Origin: Chlorobiota bacterium | GTDB taxonomy: Bacteria > Bacteroidota > Ignavibacteria > OLB7 | DNA length: 64,000 nt | Assembly: GCA_016788565.1 (NCBI GenBank) | Contig: JAEUSP010000088.1 | Location: forward strand, 62,001-126,000 | Direction of reading: 5' to 3' | In this document: positions 8,801 through 16,647 of the stretch, piece after piece | Numbering within the stretch: the first letter of the stretch is position 1 | How the letters are laid out: the number at the start of each line of letters is the position of its first letter | The notes under the pieces: model-generated | Told to the model about the DNA's origin: nothing | Seen by the model: only the letters and a program-made list of their open reading frames with translations | Database searches by the model: none | Position numbers and translations under genes: made by a program

Positions 8801-10918
8801 TTCTTGATTGACAACCGCCACCCAGCACTCACCGTACGCCGAACGGGCTCGGGAGATTTTGCCGTAGCCACGGTGACATGGACCGCCCATGCAAGGGATA
8901 CGAACAGCAGCAACGTTCGTGCGGTGTATGCACGGGATATTGGCTTTGGTACAACAGGGAATGTGCGTGTGTTTGGGAACATCGAGCGGGTAGCCTACTA
9001 CCATCCAACCGATCCGAACAAGTTGGCGTGTAGCGATGTTCGCAATGTTTGGGGAACGCCTGTGGTGTGCCGAACAGCCAAGGGCTACACCTTTGCCTAC
9101 AGTTGCGCCAAAGCTGGCATCGTTGCTCGTGTGCGGAACTATACCCCCAACGGATCAAGCTGGCCAGTAACCGGAGCATACTCTGGCTACGACAGCATTT
9201 CGCTACATAACAATGATAACAGCGGTTACGGGCGCGGGCTGTACCCTTCGGTTCCAGCGTTTGCGCACGAAGCATCGGGGGATTCCAGTTGTGGGATTGC
9301 TTGGCAGCAACCCAATAGCCGACGGGTTGATTTTGACAAAGATGTTCATAGTGGCGACACGATTGCCCTGAACTACCAAATCCGCTACGCACGGCTGAAG
9401 CAAGTGCCTGGCGTTGGTGGCGCGCCAGCCCTTTCGCAGAGCTATCGCAACTTCCGATTTTCCAACAATGCCAATGGACCTGTGGCTATCGAAGGGAACA
9501 CTGCCGATTTCAACGATTACCGCTATCCCTGCATTGACCAAACGCAAGACATCTATGGGCGCATTCAGGAAATGGTGACGTTCCAGTCGCTGGAAGAGAA
9601 ACCGCTACTGATCAATCCCAGCCTTGCCCAGCAACCAGCAAGGAATTGGGATCTGTTTTACGTGCTGCGTCTGCGAAGCATCTACACCGATCCGCAAGAA
9701 CGCTCGTGGTTGTGGGGAGCCTTTGAACTGCTGACGGCCAACGCCATCTTTACTCGGCCTTCCGATTGGGTCTATCAGCATCGCCTGAACGCCACCGTCG
9801 GTTCCTTGAACGATATGACCGCTGCGCTCTCCACCAGCCCCGTTGCCTTCTTCTCGATTGCCTACAATACTCCTGGTGGCTTAACCATGCGCCAAACCAC
9901 TGCTCGCTACACCGAGCCGTTAGATTCAGCACGGAAGAAAGATGCCAAGTACATCTATGGCGGGACCTATCCCCAAGCCTCTTGCTCGCCGCAACATCAA
10001 GTCTTCAAAGAATCCGTGCTCTATCAGACCGACCCTGCGCTGCGAACCATACGCCAGTTCTTTGCTCGCACTCGCCCAAGCGGATACCTTGCCCACGGTC
10101 GCAGCCTTGCCTTCAGCGTGGACGATTCCTCGGCAACCGCCTTCCACACCTCACTCTTCGATCTTTGGTATGCCACCGATAGCGTTGCTGCGCCGTTGCA
10201 CCTTGCGGCATTGCCAAACTATCAACGCATGGAGCTTGACAGCCTGGGGCAAGTCCCACTGCTGTTCCGCACTCCAACCTTCCAAGCGCACGACAGCGTT
10301 CAGATTGGCTTCAGCCTGAGCGGGAGGTTTGGTGGGGTGATTGATACGCTGAACACCGCACAGGTTCGCCTGCGGCTGGAGTTGATGAACGCAACTGCCG
10401 ATACGGTCGTGACGGTGTTGGATTCGGCCACGGTGACGATGAGTTCGCCCGATCATGGATTGCTGAGCGAGCCGGTGTTGGATTTGCTTTCGGGAAGCTA
10501 CTACATCCGTCTGCGGCTCGACACGCTGAACATCCCCGGCCTGGTGTGGAACCCGAATGGGGCGCCGCAGTATCCGGTAGTTGATCTTCACGGCTGGATG
10601 GGTGATGACAACGGCGGCTTGAGCAAACTGCGTCGCGAAGGAGCCACCACCACCGCCCAAGCCCGGATTGATGCGCAACCGAACCCGTTCACCGGAAGGA
10701 CGGAGTTGCGGTTCAGCATTCCGAGTGCTGGCTCGGCAACGGTTCGTGTGTTCGACCCGATTGGCCGCCCGGTTGCCGAAGTCGTTCCGCAGCAATGGAT
10801 GGAGGTTGGCCGCTACGCCGTGGAGTTCGACGGAAGCCAGCTGCAACCAGGGACCTACCTGGTGGAGTTGATGCTTGGCCAGCAACGGGTTGTGGAGAAG
10901 ATGGTGGTGGTGAGGTAG
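5807..10918 (+). CDS. Giant T9SS-secreted protein with glycosidase-like domain (M family)
   Basis: 1703 residues. An N-terminal cytoplasmic stretch leads to a membrane-type signal (residues about 35-55, LVLLAVLGIVPIAVSPLAI). From about residue 60 the protein looks like a TIM-barrel glycosidase: FLMGAYEATRTG, then FGITTLIRTG. A glutamate-rich loop SGEEPFPQEVTGY (E419, E420, E425) follows, then near 633 LAYGMRGIAWWWVGGY, a pattern typical of the last strands of clan-A glycoside hydrolases. A beta-rich module (about residues 250-400) sits within the first half and recurs alone in the 307-residue paralog at 62919. The remaining thousand residues are beta-rich and unassigned. The end (DAQPNPFTGRTELRFSIP onward) is a type A T9SS sorting domain. 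Activity and substrate are inference; no family number can be given from reading alone. Confidence 0.75.
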   Translation: MTTMQRIERHATRQAPSHTHRSQRECSHIHRWVRHLVLLAVLGIVPIAVSPLAIQAQSVPPIQRWPGVGDEEFLMGAYEATRTGSDQIRNLWEFMGKFGITTLIRTGHDDPRRVDSLMWAAGANQRLITDNETMFRVGWGRSLEFYLFDSTQSPFNQWRFASKSGGISDTNLIERNQDQSAAWERVYSIDDSTVANQVIAEKVCFDWTNKQTYRWPRGVDDDDSLQHSEKFLNYERYGKPDTTLYLAAIGHLFGATAAPNTTQLFKIEVFHEIPKGVKYFLPNNTNEYAAGVDTLQRDTVLYVTKADFTPAGTNPNYNLYQEVVFPLYLRYVENGARGPLHGQSQSQRIDVRVTWLGGERVALRAIALRDADGQHLSGRDATARTFRANLFGDLRRFLYGPSLNPDSLRRNIIGIYSGEEPFPQEVTGYALFDRMLRDTFNVVNASNSNLRDSLPLFSAQSGVTHPKFDHSIIRAPFVVRESYMNGVADLKDKDQYNQHIPTLFGVPYFHTPSIAETNGGRFHIPLLRLTPSDVDDYTTTMQRWLFGAHMPNLDIKRNWFQQNTMAYDLGQAAITSRQTGRRLIQLPSLNMEIVFRPDTTINQQTQDTAIALDTLISHVPTEAEVRCIVNLGLAYGMRGIAWWWVGGYQNFINSYQLQPSGDTLWYGTIGGGFGPVGSQTSDTVQDHVAQFPFTGSTNPDTRVTIPNFFAGRGTRTRALRKIQGWLGAIGPEIAKLRWRESYSLHFSAQRPNTVDTNFGTRPLPASEIITEVKSYKLNDTVADAPEATFVELGLFDKKTGTTNGNADPKKDTNYIFVVNRRTFEPPDSGVIISSTRRDSMVALAENRRIRLKLNLLRKDFQQYEFVQVREIAADTTRLVGDSVPRQPLSVIIPADGTIELPLRPAGGSLLEIIYKQPDESVIAGKLETNNQHKMVYLNGRYYCVYTKDTARWVNCPGLTPQTTTSSFVFLRRSLPVDTTGTILWEPMEDSVDYDDPCNFLIDNRHPALTVRRTGSGDFAVATVTWTAHARDTNSSNVRAVYARDIGFGTTGNVRVFGNIERVAYYHPTDPNKLACSDVRNVWGTPVVCRTAKGYTFAYSCAKAGIVARVRNYTPNGSSWPVTGAYSGYDSISLHNNDNSGYGRGLYPSVPAFAHEASGDSSCGIAWQQPNSRRVDFDKDVHSGDTIALNYQIRYARLKQVPGVGGAPALSQSYRNFRFSNNANGPVAIEGNTADFNDYRYPCIDQTQDIYGRIQEMVTFQSLEEKPLLINPSLAQQPARNWDLFYVLRLRSIYTDPQERSWLWGAFELLTANAIFTRPSDWVYQHRLNATVGSLNDMTAALSTSPVAFFSIAYNTPGGLTMRQTTARYTEPLDSARKKDAKYIYGGTYPQASCSPQHQVFKESVLYQTDPALRTIRQFFARTRPSGYLAHGRSLAFSVDDSSATAFHTSLFDLWYATDSVAAPLHLAALPNYQRMELDSLGQVPLLFRTPTFQAHDSVQIGFSLSGRFGGVIDTLNTAQVRLRLELMNATADTVVTVLDSATVTMSSPDHGLLSEPVLDLLSGSYYIRLRLDTLNIPGLVWNPNGAPQYPVVDLHGWMGDDNGGLSKLRREGATTTAQARIDAQPNPFTGRTELRFSIPSAGSATVRVFDPIGRPVAEVVPQQWMEVGRYAVEFDGSQLQPGTYLVELMLGQQRVVEKMVVVR

Positions 10919-10937
10919 AGGGTTACTCGGCAGAACA

Positions 10938-10967
10938 GAACGGCCCGCCAACATTGGCGGGCCGTTC
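10938..10967. terminator. Bidirectional hairpin terminator
   Basis: A perfect 13-bp GC-rich stem (GAACGGCCCGCCA) with a 4-nt loop lies between two convergent genes, 20 bases past the stop of the M gene and 8 bases past the stop of the minus-strand membrane gene. It can serve both directions. Confidence 0.75.
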
Positions 10968-10974
10968 CCCATTA

Positions 10975-11397
10975 TCAATTACTCCCAACCAAAAACAACA
11001 GAACCCAGTAGCGGAGTATTCGTGTGCCGTAGGCAAAAAGCGCGAAGAGTGGGAATGGAATTTTGGAAAGACCCGCCACCAGCGTCAGAGGGTCGCCAAC
11101 AAAGGGAAGCCACGACAGCAGCAGCGTTGGCCAGCCGTGGCGTTCCATCCATTGCAGTGTGCGTTGCGCCCATTTTCCTTGCAGGCTTCGCACCACTATC
11201 TGCTCCCTTCCCCACCGCCCCAGCGCGTAGTTGATGGTAACGCCGATGCAGTTCCCCACCGATGCCCAAATCAGTGCTTCGGTGGAGTTCATTCCCGCAC
11301 CAACCGCAGCAAACAATGCGGCTTCCGAACTAAGCGGAACCAGCGTTGCGGCCAACGCGCTCACCAGCATCAGCGAAATCCCACCAACGTCAATCAC
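10975..11397 (-). CDS. YqaA/DedA-like small membrane protein
   Basis: A 140-residue membrane protein with about four hydrophobic segments. The conserved core GNCIGVTINYALGRWGRE and the amphipathic WMERHGWPTLLLSWLPFVGDPLTLVAG match the YqaA branch of the SNARE-associated/DedA (VTT domain) superfamily. DedA-type proteins act as lipid scramblases or transporters of undecaprenyl or other phospholipids in the inner membrane; the YqaA branch is less characterised. The length is normal for the short YqaA type. It is transcribed alone and shares its terminator with the convergent M gene. Its upstream side is filled with repeats. Confidence 0.8.
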   Translation of the reverse strand: MIDVGGISLMLVSALAATLVPLSSEAALFAAVGAGMNSTEALIWASVGNCIGVTINYALGRWGREQIVVRSLQGKWAQRTLQWMERHGWPTLLLSWLPFVGDPLTLVAGLSKIPFPLFALFAYGTRILRYWVLLFLVGSN

Positions 11398-11422
11398 GGC
11401 AATTATCCCCGACCGTTCTGGC

Positions 11423-11678
11423 TCTACTCTGGTGAATGTGGTTTGCGAACATCAATTGAAGATTCTCCCAAACTCACCCTCGTCGTCATCGCGAGGGGGG
11501 CAATAGAGACGTGACACCGCGAAGCAGCGGCGCAAGCCCAGCTCGCGGCTGGCAGTGTGTCCGATGATTTCCCAGAAATCCGCGAGATCGCTTCGTCGAA
11601 GACTCCTCGCGATGACGGTGCGTGAGTTTAGGTGAACGACCCTTTGGTTCTTGCAAACCAATTTGTTCCGAACCTATA
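11423..11678. repeat. Palindromic TIR element E1 with CGTCATCGCGAGG core
   Basis: The left end (CTACTCTGGTGAATG, then TGGTTTGCGAAC) and the reverse complement of the right end (TATAGGTTCGGAACAAA, then TTGGTTTGCAAGAAC) resemble the ends of the element that follows it. Inside, CCGTCATCGCGAGGAGTC occurs in inverted orientation toward both ends, and CTTCGACGAAGCGATCTCGCG matches sequence at 35901-35938. The right end shares TATA with the next element, so the two abut. No gene lies between 11398 and 11808. Confidence 0.55.
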
Positions 11679-11791
11679 CTCGGATGAAATTGGTTTGCGA
11701 AACTCTACTCAGCTATGTGTGGTATGGATTCCCGCTTTCGCGGGAATGACAACGACTAGATTTTTCGCAAACCATTCTGTTTGGAGTATAA
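11675..11791. repeat. Palindromic TIR element E2 with GGATTCCCGC core
   Basis: A 117-bp unit bounded by TATACTC and GAGTATA, with inner arms TGGTTTGCGAAA and TTTCGCAAACCA. The centre is the perfect palindrome ATTCCCGCTTTCGCGGGAAT followed by GACA. A second copy of 116 bp at 60548 shares nearly all of it, including CTCTACTCAGCTATGTGTG. With terminal inverted repeats, small size and no reading frame, it fits a MITE or REP-like element. Confidence 0.7.
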
Positions 11792-11808
11792 ATCCGTTCG
11801 CCACAGCA

Positions 11809-14055
11809 TCAGTTCTTTTTTCCCGCCAGAGTTGTGTGCTGTTTGTTGGAACGCTTTGGCCGTGGCGCGCCTTCGGTGGCCGGGTCCGGCTGCCGAATCT
11901 GCGTGATAAAATACTCCTGCGCATTCACCCCCGCCCCCTGCTTTTCCCTGCGGCGATACACTCCATCCGAGCCAAGCTCGCGGGCTTTCACGGTGTCGTT
12001 CAAGTAGGTCTCAAGAATCTCTTTCAGTCGGGCGCGGTTGTCGCCGTCTTCCACGGGGAACATCAGCTCAACACGGCGGTTCAAGTTGCGCGGCATCCAG
12101 TCGGCACTGGAAAGGTAGAACTCTTCCTCCCCCCCGTTGCGGAAATAGAGGATTCGGCTGTGCTCCAGAAATCGCCCAACCACCGAGACCACCCTGATGT
12201 TATCGCTCACCCCCTGCAACCCCGGGCGCAAGCAGCAAATGCCGCGAACCAGCAAGTCAATTTTCACCCCTTGTTGGCTGGCTGAGTAGAGTGCCCTGAT
12301 CACCTCCTCATCCACAATCGCGTTCAGCTTGGCGATGATGTGGCCCGGTTGCTCAGGGGTGTGGCGTTCGGCTTCGCGGTTGATAAGCTCCAGCAGCCGC
12401 GAGCGCAACGTTAGCGGGGCCATCATCAGTTTCCGCCACTCTATCGAGGAGCCATAGCCGGTGAGGTAGTTGAACAGGTTGATGGCATCGGCCCCAAAAT
12501 CGGGGTTGGCGGTGATAAGGCCAACGTCGGTATAAAGCCGCGAGGTGACGGTGTTGTAGTTGCCGGTCCCCAAGTGCATGTAGATTCGGGGAAGGCCAGT
12601 ATCGTCGCGGCGGACAATCATGGCGATTTTGCAGTGAGTTTTCAGCCCAATCAACCCATACACCACGTGGACTCCGGCTTGCTCCAGCCGCTTTGCCCAG
12701 ACGATGTTGTTCTCCTCATCGAATCGGGCTTTCAGCTCCACCAATGCCGTGACTTGCTTCCCATTTTCGGCGGCCTCAATCAGCGATTGCACAATCGGTG
12801 AATCGCCGCCGGCGCGGTACAGCGTCTGCTTGATTGCCAGCACTTTCGGGTCGCGTGCCGCCGCCTTGATGAAATCGGCAACGTTGGTGAAGCTGTCGTA
12901 GGGGTGATGCAGCAGAATATCCTTGCTTCGGATCACCGAGAAAACGCTCCGTTCTTCGTCGCGGAAGCTCTCCAGCATGTAGCTGTTGAACGGCTTGTCC
13001 TTCAGGTCGCGGTACTCCAAGCGGTACAGTGCCATGAAGTCGGTGAGGTTGCGCGGGCCTGGGGTTTCGTACACGTCGTTTGGCTCAAGCTCCAACGACT
13101 CCATCAAAATATCGCGGACGTATTGGGGCATGTTCGAGGACACATCTAACCGGACGGCCTCGCCCCATTTGCGGCGGCGGACTTGCTCTTCCATCATCGT
13201 CAGAAGGTCTTCGGCTTCGTCCTCGGTGACTTCAATGTCGGCATCGCGCAGCACGCGGAAGGTGTAGCTGGATTTCACATCAAGGCCCGGAAACAGTGCC
13301 GAGGCGTAGGCAGCGACAACCTCTTCCAGCAGCACAAAATGATCCCCCGGCTTGTCGGCATAGACCTTGATGAACCGCCCCAGCACCGCCGGAACTTGCA
13401 CAACAGCAAAATGGAATTCTTTCTCGTGGACGTGTTTGCGCGGGTCGCGGACAACAAAGGCAAGGTTCAGCGTGCGGTTCAGAACGTGTGGAAATGGGTG
13501 GCCGGGGTCAATCGCCAGCGGGGTCAGGACCGGCAAGGCTTCCTTCCAGAAATAGTCGTGCATCCGCGTCCGCTCTTCTTCCGAAAGGGAGCGGAAGGGA
13601 TGAATCACAATCCCTTTTCGCGCCAGCTTTGGCATGATCTGATCCACCAAATGCCGCCCGTGGCGTTCCATCAGCGGGCGCAATCGCTCGTTGATTGCGC
13701 GCAGTTGCTCCTGGGGGGTGAAGCCATCGGAGGCAAGCTCCACCACCCCACCGTACACTTGCTCCATCAGCCCCGAGACGCGAATCATGAAGAACTCATC
13801 CAAGTTGGTGCCGAAGATCACCAAGAACTTCAGCCGCTCCAGCAGTGGGTTGGTGGGGTCCTCGGCTTCCTCCAGCACCCGTTCGTTAAAATCAATCCAG
13901 CTTAGCTCGCGGTTGATGTAGTACTGCGGGTTGCGGAAATCGGATTTCACGGCCACCGCATTTTTGGATTTACGCGACGGCCCGGTTTGGTTGGTGGCCT
14001 GGTTTGCGGGGATCACATCGCCCGGCTGTGTGGTTGTTTCTGGCTGCTCGCTCAT
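11809..14055 (-). CDS. ppk1: Polyphosphate kinase 1
   Basis: A 748-residue enzyme that reversibly polymerises ATP gamma-phosphate into inorganic polyphosphate. The N-terminal domain carries YINRELSWIDFNERVLEEA and IFGTNLDEFFMIRVSGL (residues 46-96). The two catalytic histidines of the phospholipase-D-like half are visible as KTHCKIAMI (H474) and LEHSRILYF (H632), with the LGTGNYNTVTSRLYTD block at 495-510. The start MSEQPETT is chosen because the first 53 upstream codons are arginine-rich and unlike the family; even so there is a poorly conserved 40-residue polar leader before the enzyme proper. No Shine-Dalgarno is seen, as is common in this lineage. The gene stands alone, facing the TIR elements. 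Confidence 0.95.
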   Translation of the reverse strand: MSEQPETTTQPGDVIPANQATNQTGPSRKSKNAVAVKSDFRNPQYYINRELSWIDFNERVLEEAEDPTNPLLERLKFLVIFGTNLDEFFMIRVSGLMEQVYGGVVELASDGFTPQEQLRAINERLRPLMERHGRHLVDQIMPKLARKGIVIHPFRSLSEEERTRMHDYFWKEALPVLTPLAIDPGHPFPHVLNRTLNLAFVVRDPRKHVHEKEFHFAVVQVPAVLGRFIKVYADKPGDHFVLLEEVVAAYASALFPGLDVKSSYTFRVLRDADIEVTEDEAEDLLTMMEEQVRRRKWGEAVRLDVSSNMPQYVRDILMESLELEPNDVYETPGPRNLTDFMALYRLEYRDLKDKPFNSYMLESFRDEERSVFSVIRSKDILLHHPYDSFTNVADFIKAAARDPKVLAIKQTLYRAGGDSPIVQSLIEAAENGKQVTALVELKARFDEENNIVWAKRLEQAGVHVVYGLIGLKTHCKIAMIVRRDDTGLPRIYMHLGTGNYNTVTSRLYTDVGLITANPDFGADAINLFNYLTGYGSSIEWRKLMMAPLTLRSRLLELINREAERHTPEQPGHIIAKLNAIVDEEVIRALYSASQQGVKIDLLVRGICCLRPGLQGVSDNIRVVSVVGRFLEHSRILYFRNGGEEEFYLSSADWMPRNLNRRVELMFPVEDGDNRARLKEILETYLNDTVKARELGSDGVYRRREKQGAGVNAQEYFITQIRQPDPATEGAPRPKRSNKQHTTLAGKKN

Positions 14056-14361
14056 GGGTAACAAAATAGGGAGAAGAAGATTGTGACGTGACGTTCCAAG
14101 CGGCCCGAACCGACAACAATTTCCCGTTGCTGAACGTCTTGGGGAACCAACAACTGACGTTGGGAAGTACCGCCGCACGGCACGGCTGCCGACGTGGAAT
14201 CTACCCGAGAGCACGGCAATCGGCCAAATTATTTTTTGGCAAAGCGCGCCGGCTGTATGAAGCTGTTACCCATGCCACGGCAAGCGAATCAGTAGATTTG
14301 CGCCACTTCAGCATACTTCAAAATATCTAACCACATTTCCCTTTACAGGAGAAGCAGACCA
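14056..14361. other. Divergent intergenic region
   Basis: About 300 bases between the divergent ppk1 and bacilliredoxin genes. I see no reading frame with protein character, no repeat shared with other regions and no convincing promoter. AGGAG lies about 10 bases before the downstream ATG. Confidence 0.5.
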
Positions 14362-14808
14362 ATGGCACTTCCACCGCTGTACGATCCCATCCTTGTCCAG
14401 CCGATGCGTGATGAACTGACAACCGCTGGCGTTCAGGAACTGACAACCCCCGAGCAAGTTGATGCGGCAATGGCACAACCAGGGACCACCCTTGTTTTTG
14501 TGAACTCCGTTTGCGGTTGCGCCGCCGGAAGCGCACGCCCGGGGCTGCGGCTTGCAATGCAACACACGGTGCAGCCGGACCGCGTTGTTTCGGTGTTTGC
14601 CGGGATGGATCGCGAGGCCGTTGACCGCGCCCGCAGTTACTTCTTGGGCTACCCCCCTTCCTCCCCGCAAATTGCTTTGCTGCGCGATGGCCAAGTGATC
14701 CACATGATCCCACGCCACCAGATTGAAGGACGCTCGGCCCAGATGATTGCCGAACACCTTGCCGACACGTTCAACACCCATTGCGCTGTTGGCGCGGCAA
14801 CCAACTAA
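14362..14808 (+). CDS. Bacilliredoxin (BrxA/BrxB, YphP/YqiW family)
   Basis: A 148-residue thioredoxin-fold protein that removes bacillithiol or other low-molecular-weight thiols from oxidised protein cysteines. The diagnostic CGC motif (C51-G-C53) lies in VNSVCGCAAGSARPGL after the first beta strand, as in B. subtilis BrxA/B. Further family blocks are VFAGMDREAVDRAR and GYPPSSPQIALLRDGQVIHMIPRHQIEGR. Length matches the family (about 145). The ATG has AGGAG about 10 bases upstream. It suggests the organism makes bacillithiol, although no bacillithiol synthesis gene lies in the window. A hairpin follows the stop. Confidence 0.9.
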   Translation: MALPPLYDPILVQPMRDELTTAGVQELTTPEQVDAAMAQPGTTLVFVNSVCGCAAGSARPGLRLAMQHTVQPDRVVSVFAGMDREAVDRARSYFLGYPPSSPQIALLRDGQVIHMIPRHQIEGRSAQMIAEHLADTFNTHCAVGAATN

Positions 14809-14820
14809 CGCCCGTTTTGG

Positions 14821-14852
14821 CTCCCCTGTGGTGTTCGCGCGCCACGGGGGAG
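14821..14852 (+). terminator. Hairpin after the bacilliredoxin gene
   Basis: An 11-bp stem with one mismatch (CTCCCCTGTGG pairing with CCACGGGGGAG) and a 10-nt loop lies 12 bases past the stop codon. There is little T-tract after it, so intrinsic termination is possible but not assured. Confidence 0.45.
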
Positions 14853-14938
14853 TTCCGCTTCACGATTGACCTTTTCAAGCTGACCGCTCTCTCTGCATTG
14901 AATCCATAAACCACATCCACACAAACCAAAGACGTAGC

Positions 14939-16054
14939 ATGATAATCGGCGTCCCACGCGAGATCAAACCGAACGAGAACCGGGTTGGCGCAGTGCCATC
15001 CGGTGTTGAGCTTTTAGTGAACAACGGCCACACGGTGCTTGTTGAAACCCATGCTGGCATTAACTCCGGCTTCCAAGATGAAGCCTACATCCGCGCCGGC
15101 GCAACAATCGTCCCAACGATTGAAGAGGTGTATGGCCAAGCGGATATGATCGTAAAAGTGAAAGAGCCAATCGCGCCAGAGTACGACCTGATCCGCGAAG
15201 GGCAGGTGTTGTTCACCTACTTCCACTTTGCCGCAAGCCGCGAACTGACCGAGGCAATCATCCGCAGCAAGTCCATCGCCATTGCGTACGAGACGGTGGA
15301 AGCGCGCGACGGATCGTTGCCGTTGCTAGTCCCGATGTCAGAAGTTGCTGGCCGCATGGCTCCGCAGGAAGGGGCAAAATATCTTGAGAAAACGATGGGT
15401 GGACGTGGTGTGCTGCTTGGCGGCATTCCCGGAACCCGCCCTGCCGATGTGCTGGTTCTTGGCGGCGGTGTGGTGGGAACCAACGCTGCAAAAATTGCCG
15501 CTGGTTTCGGTGCCCGCGTCATCATTTTTGATAAGGACCTGAACCGCTTGCGCTACCTTGATGACGTGATGCCGAAGAATGTGGAAACCCGCATGTCCAC
15601 CCCGGAATCCATCCGCGAAGCGGTGAAGAGCGCTGATTTGGTGATTGGCGCGGTGCTGATCCCGGGCGCAAAAGCCCCTTATCTTGTCACCCGCGATATG
15701 CTGCACACCATGCGCGAAGGCTCGGTGATTGTGGACGTTGCGGTGGACCAAGGGGGTTGCGTGGAAACCACACGCGCCACTACCCACGCGGACCCAACCT
15801 ACGTTGTGGATGGAGTAATCCACTACTGCGTGGCAAATATGCCGGGCGCGGTTCCGTTCACCTCAACCATCGGCTTAACCAACGCCACGCTCCCGTACAT
15901 GCTTCAACTTGCCGACTTGGGCTACCAAGAAGCATTCCGCGTGAACCCAGGGCTGAAATTGGGCTTGAATGTGATTGACGGCAAAGTCACCTACAAAGGC
16001 GTTGCCGATGCGTTCGGGTTAGAATACACGCCGCTGGATAGCGTGTTGGCGTAA
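14939..16054 (+). CDS. ald: Alanine dehydrogenase
   Basis: A 371-residue NAD-dependent enzyme interconverting L-alanine and pyruvate plus ammonia. The catalytic and substrate residues of the family are in register: R15 in [11 protein letters not shown]75 in KVKEP and H96 in TYFHFA. The Rossmann glycine motif [15 protein letters not shown] leads into [15 protein letters not shown] with the NAD-binding aspartate. The C-terminal signature [14 protein letters not shown] and ANMPGAVP(F)TST is present. Length equals the usual 370. It is followed after 37 bases by the conserved hypothetical gene, so the two may share a transcript. Confidence 0.95.
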   Translation: MIIGVPREIKPNENRVGAVPSGVELLVNNGHTVLVETHAGINSGFQDEAYIRAGATIVPTIEEVYGQADMIVKVKEPIAPEYDLIREGQVLFTYFHFAASRELTEAIIRSKSIAIAYETVEARDGSLPLLVPMSEVAGRMAPQEGAKYLEKTMGGRGVLLGGIPGTRPADVLVLGGGVVGTNAAKIAAGFGARVIIFDKDLNRLRYLDDVMPKNVETRMSTPESIREAVKSADLVIGAVLIPGAKAPYLVTRDMLHTMREGSVIVDVAVDQGGCVETTRATTHADPTYVVDGVIHYCVANMPGAVPFTSTIGLTNATLPYMLQLADLGYQEAFRVNPGLKLGLNVIDGKVTYKGVADAFGLEYTPLDSVLA

Positions 16055-16091
16055 TCCAACTGAACAACCAACAACAGAAACCGAGGTTAGA

Positions 16092-16607
16092 ATGTCGCTG
16101 ATTTCCTTCCCATCGCTTCCGCCGGAAAGCCGGCTGTTCATCTTTTCTGCCAGCCGCCAACTGAGCAGTGATGAGCTTGCAACAGCGGTTCCCATCGTTG
16201 AAGATTTTCTGGAACGGTGGACCGTCCATAAAGAAGACCCAACGGTTGGCTACCAGATTCGCTACGGCCAGTTTCTGCTGGTGGCGGTGGATGAATCCAA
16301 ACTTCCCCCCAGCGGCTGCTCCATTGACTCGCTCACCCGATTTACCAAACAGTTGGGAAGCCAAATCGGGGTGGAGTTGGTGGATGGACCGGAGGTGTTC
16401 TACCGCAATGCAGAAGGGATTCAGGGAGCCAGCCGGCAGCAGTTTGCCAACTTGGCCGCCCAGGGGGAAGTTGATGCCGAAACAGTGGTGTTCAACAACG
16501 CAATCCAACGCCTGGGAGAACTTGATGAAAGCTGGGAAGTTGCTGCACACCGCTCGTGGCACGGACGCGCTTTTGCGCTGAAAGAAGCGGCCCAGCAAGC
16601 AGTCTAA
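16092..16607 (+). CDS. Conserved hypothetical protein (Bacteroidota CSID-motif type)
   Basis: A 171-residue soluble protein with no signal peptide or membrane span. It resembles a family widespread in Bacteroidota and Chlorobiota, often mislabelled 'ABC transporter ATPase'. Its hallmarks here are the N-terminal LFIFSASRQLSSDEL, the central SGCSIDSLTRFTKQLG and the C-terminal SWHGRAFALKE. No Walker motif is visible, so an ATPase role is not supported. Function unknown; the invariant cysteine in CSID could be functional. The gene begins 37 bases after ald and is probably read with it. Confidence 0.7.
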   Translation: MSLISFPSLPPESRLFIFSASRQLSSDELATAVPIVEDFLERWTVHKEDPTVGYQIRYGQFLLVAVDESKLPPSGCSIDSLTRFTKQLGSQIGVELVDGPEVFYRNAEGIQGASRQQFANLAAQGEVDAETVVFNNAIQRLGELDESWEVAAHRSWHGRAFALKEAAQQAV

Positions 16608-16647
16608 CCAACTCACCCGGTACTCTCTCAGATATGTCGCCGATTGA

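Noticed and set aside
13183-13905. 240-codon plus-strand frame within ppk1
   Set aside because: Antisense shadow of the conserved polyphosphate kinase; no independent start signals or domain.
16092-16607. 'ABC transporter ATPase' label for the 171-residue gene
   Set aside because: There is no Walker A, Walker B or ABC signature motif in the sequence.
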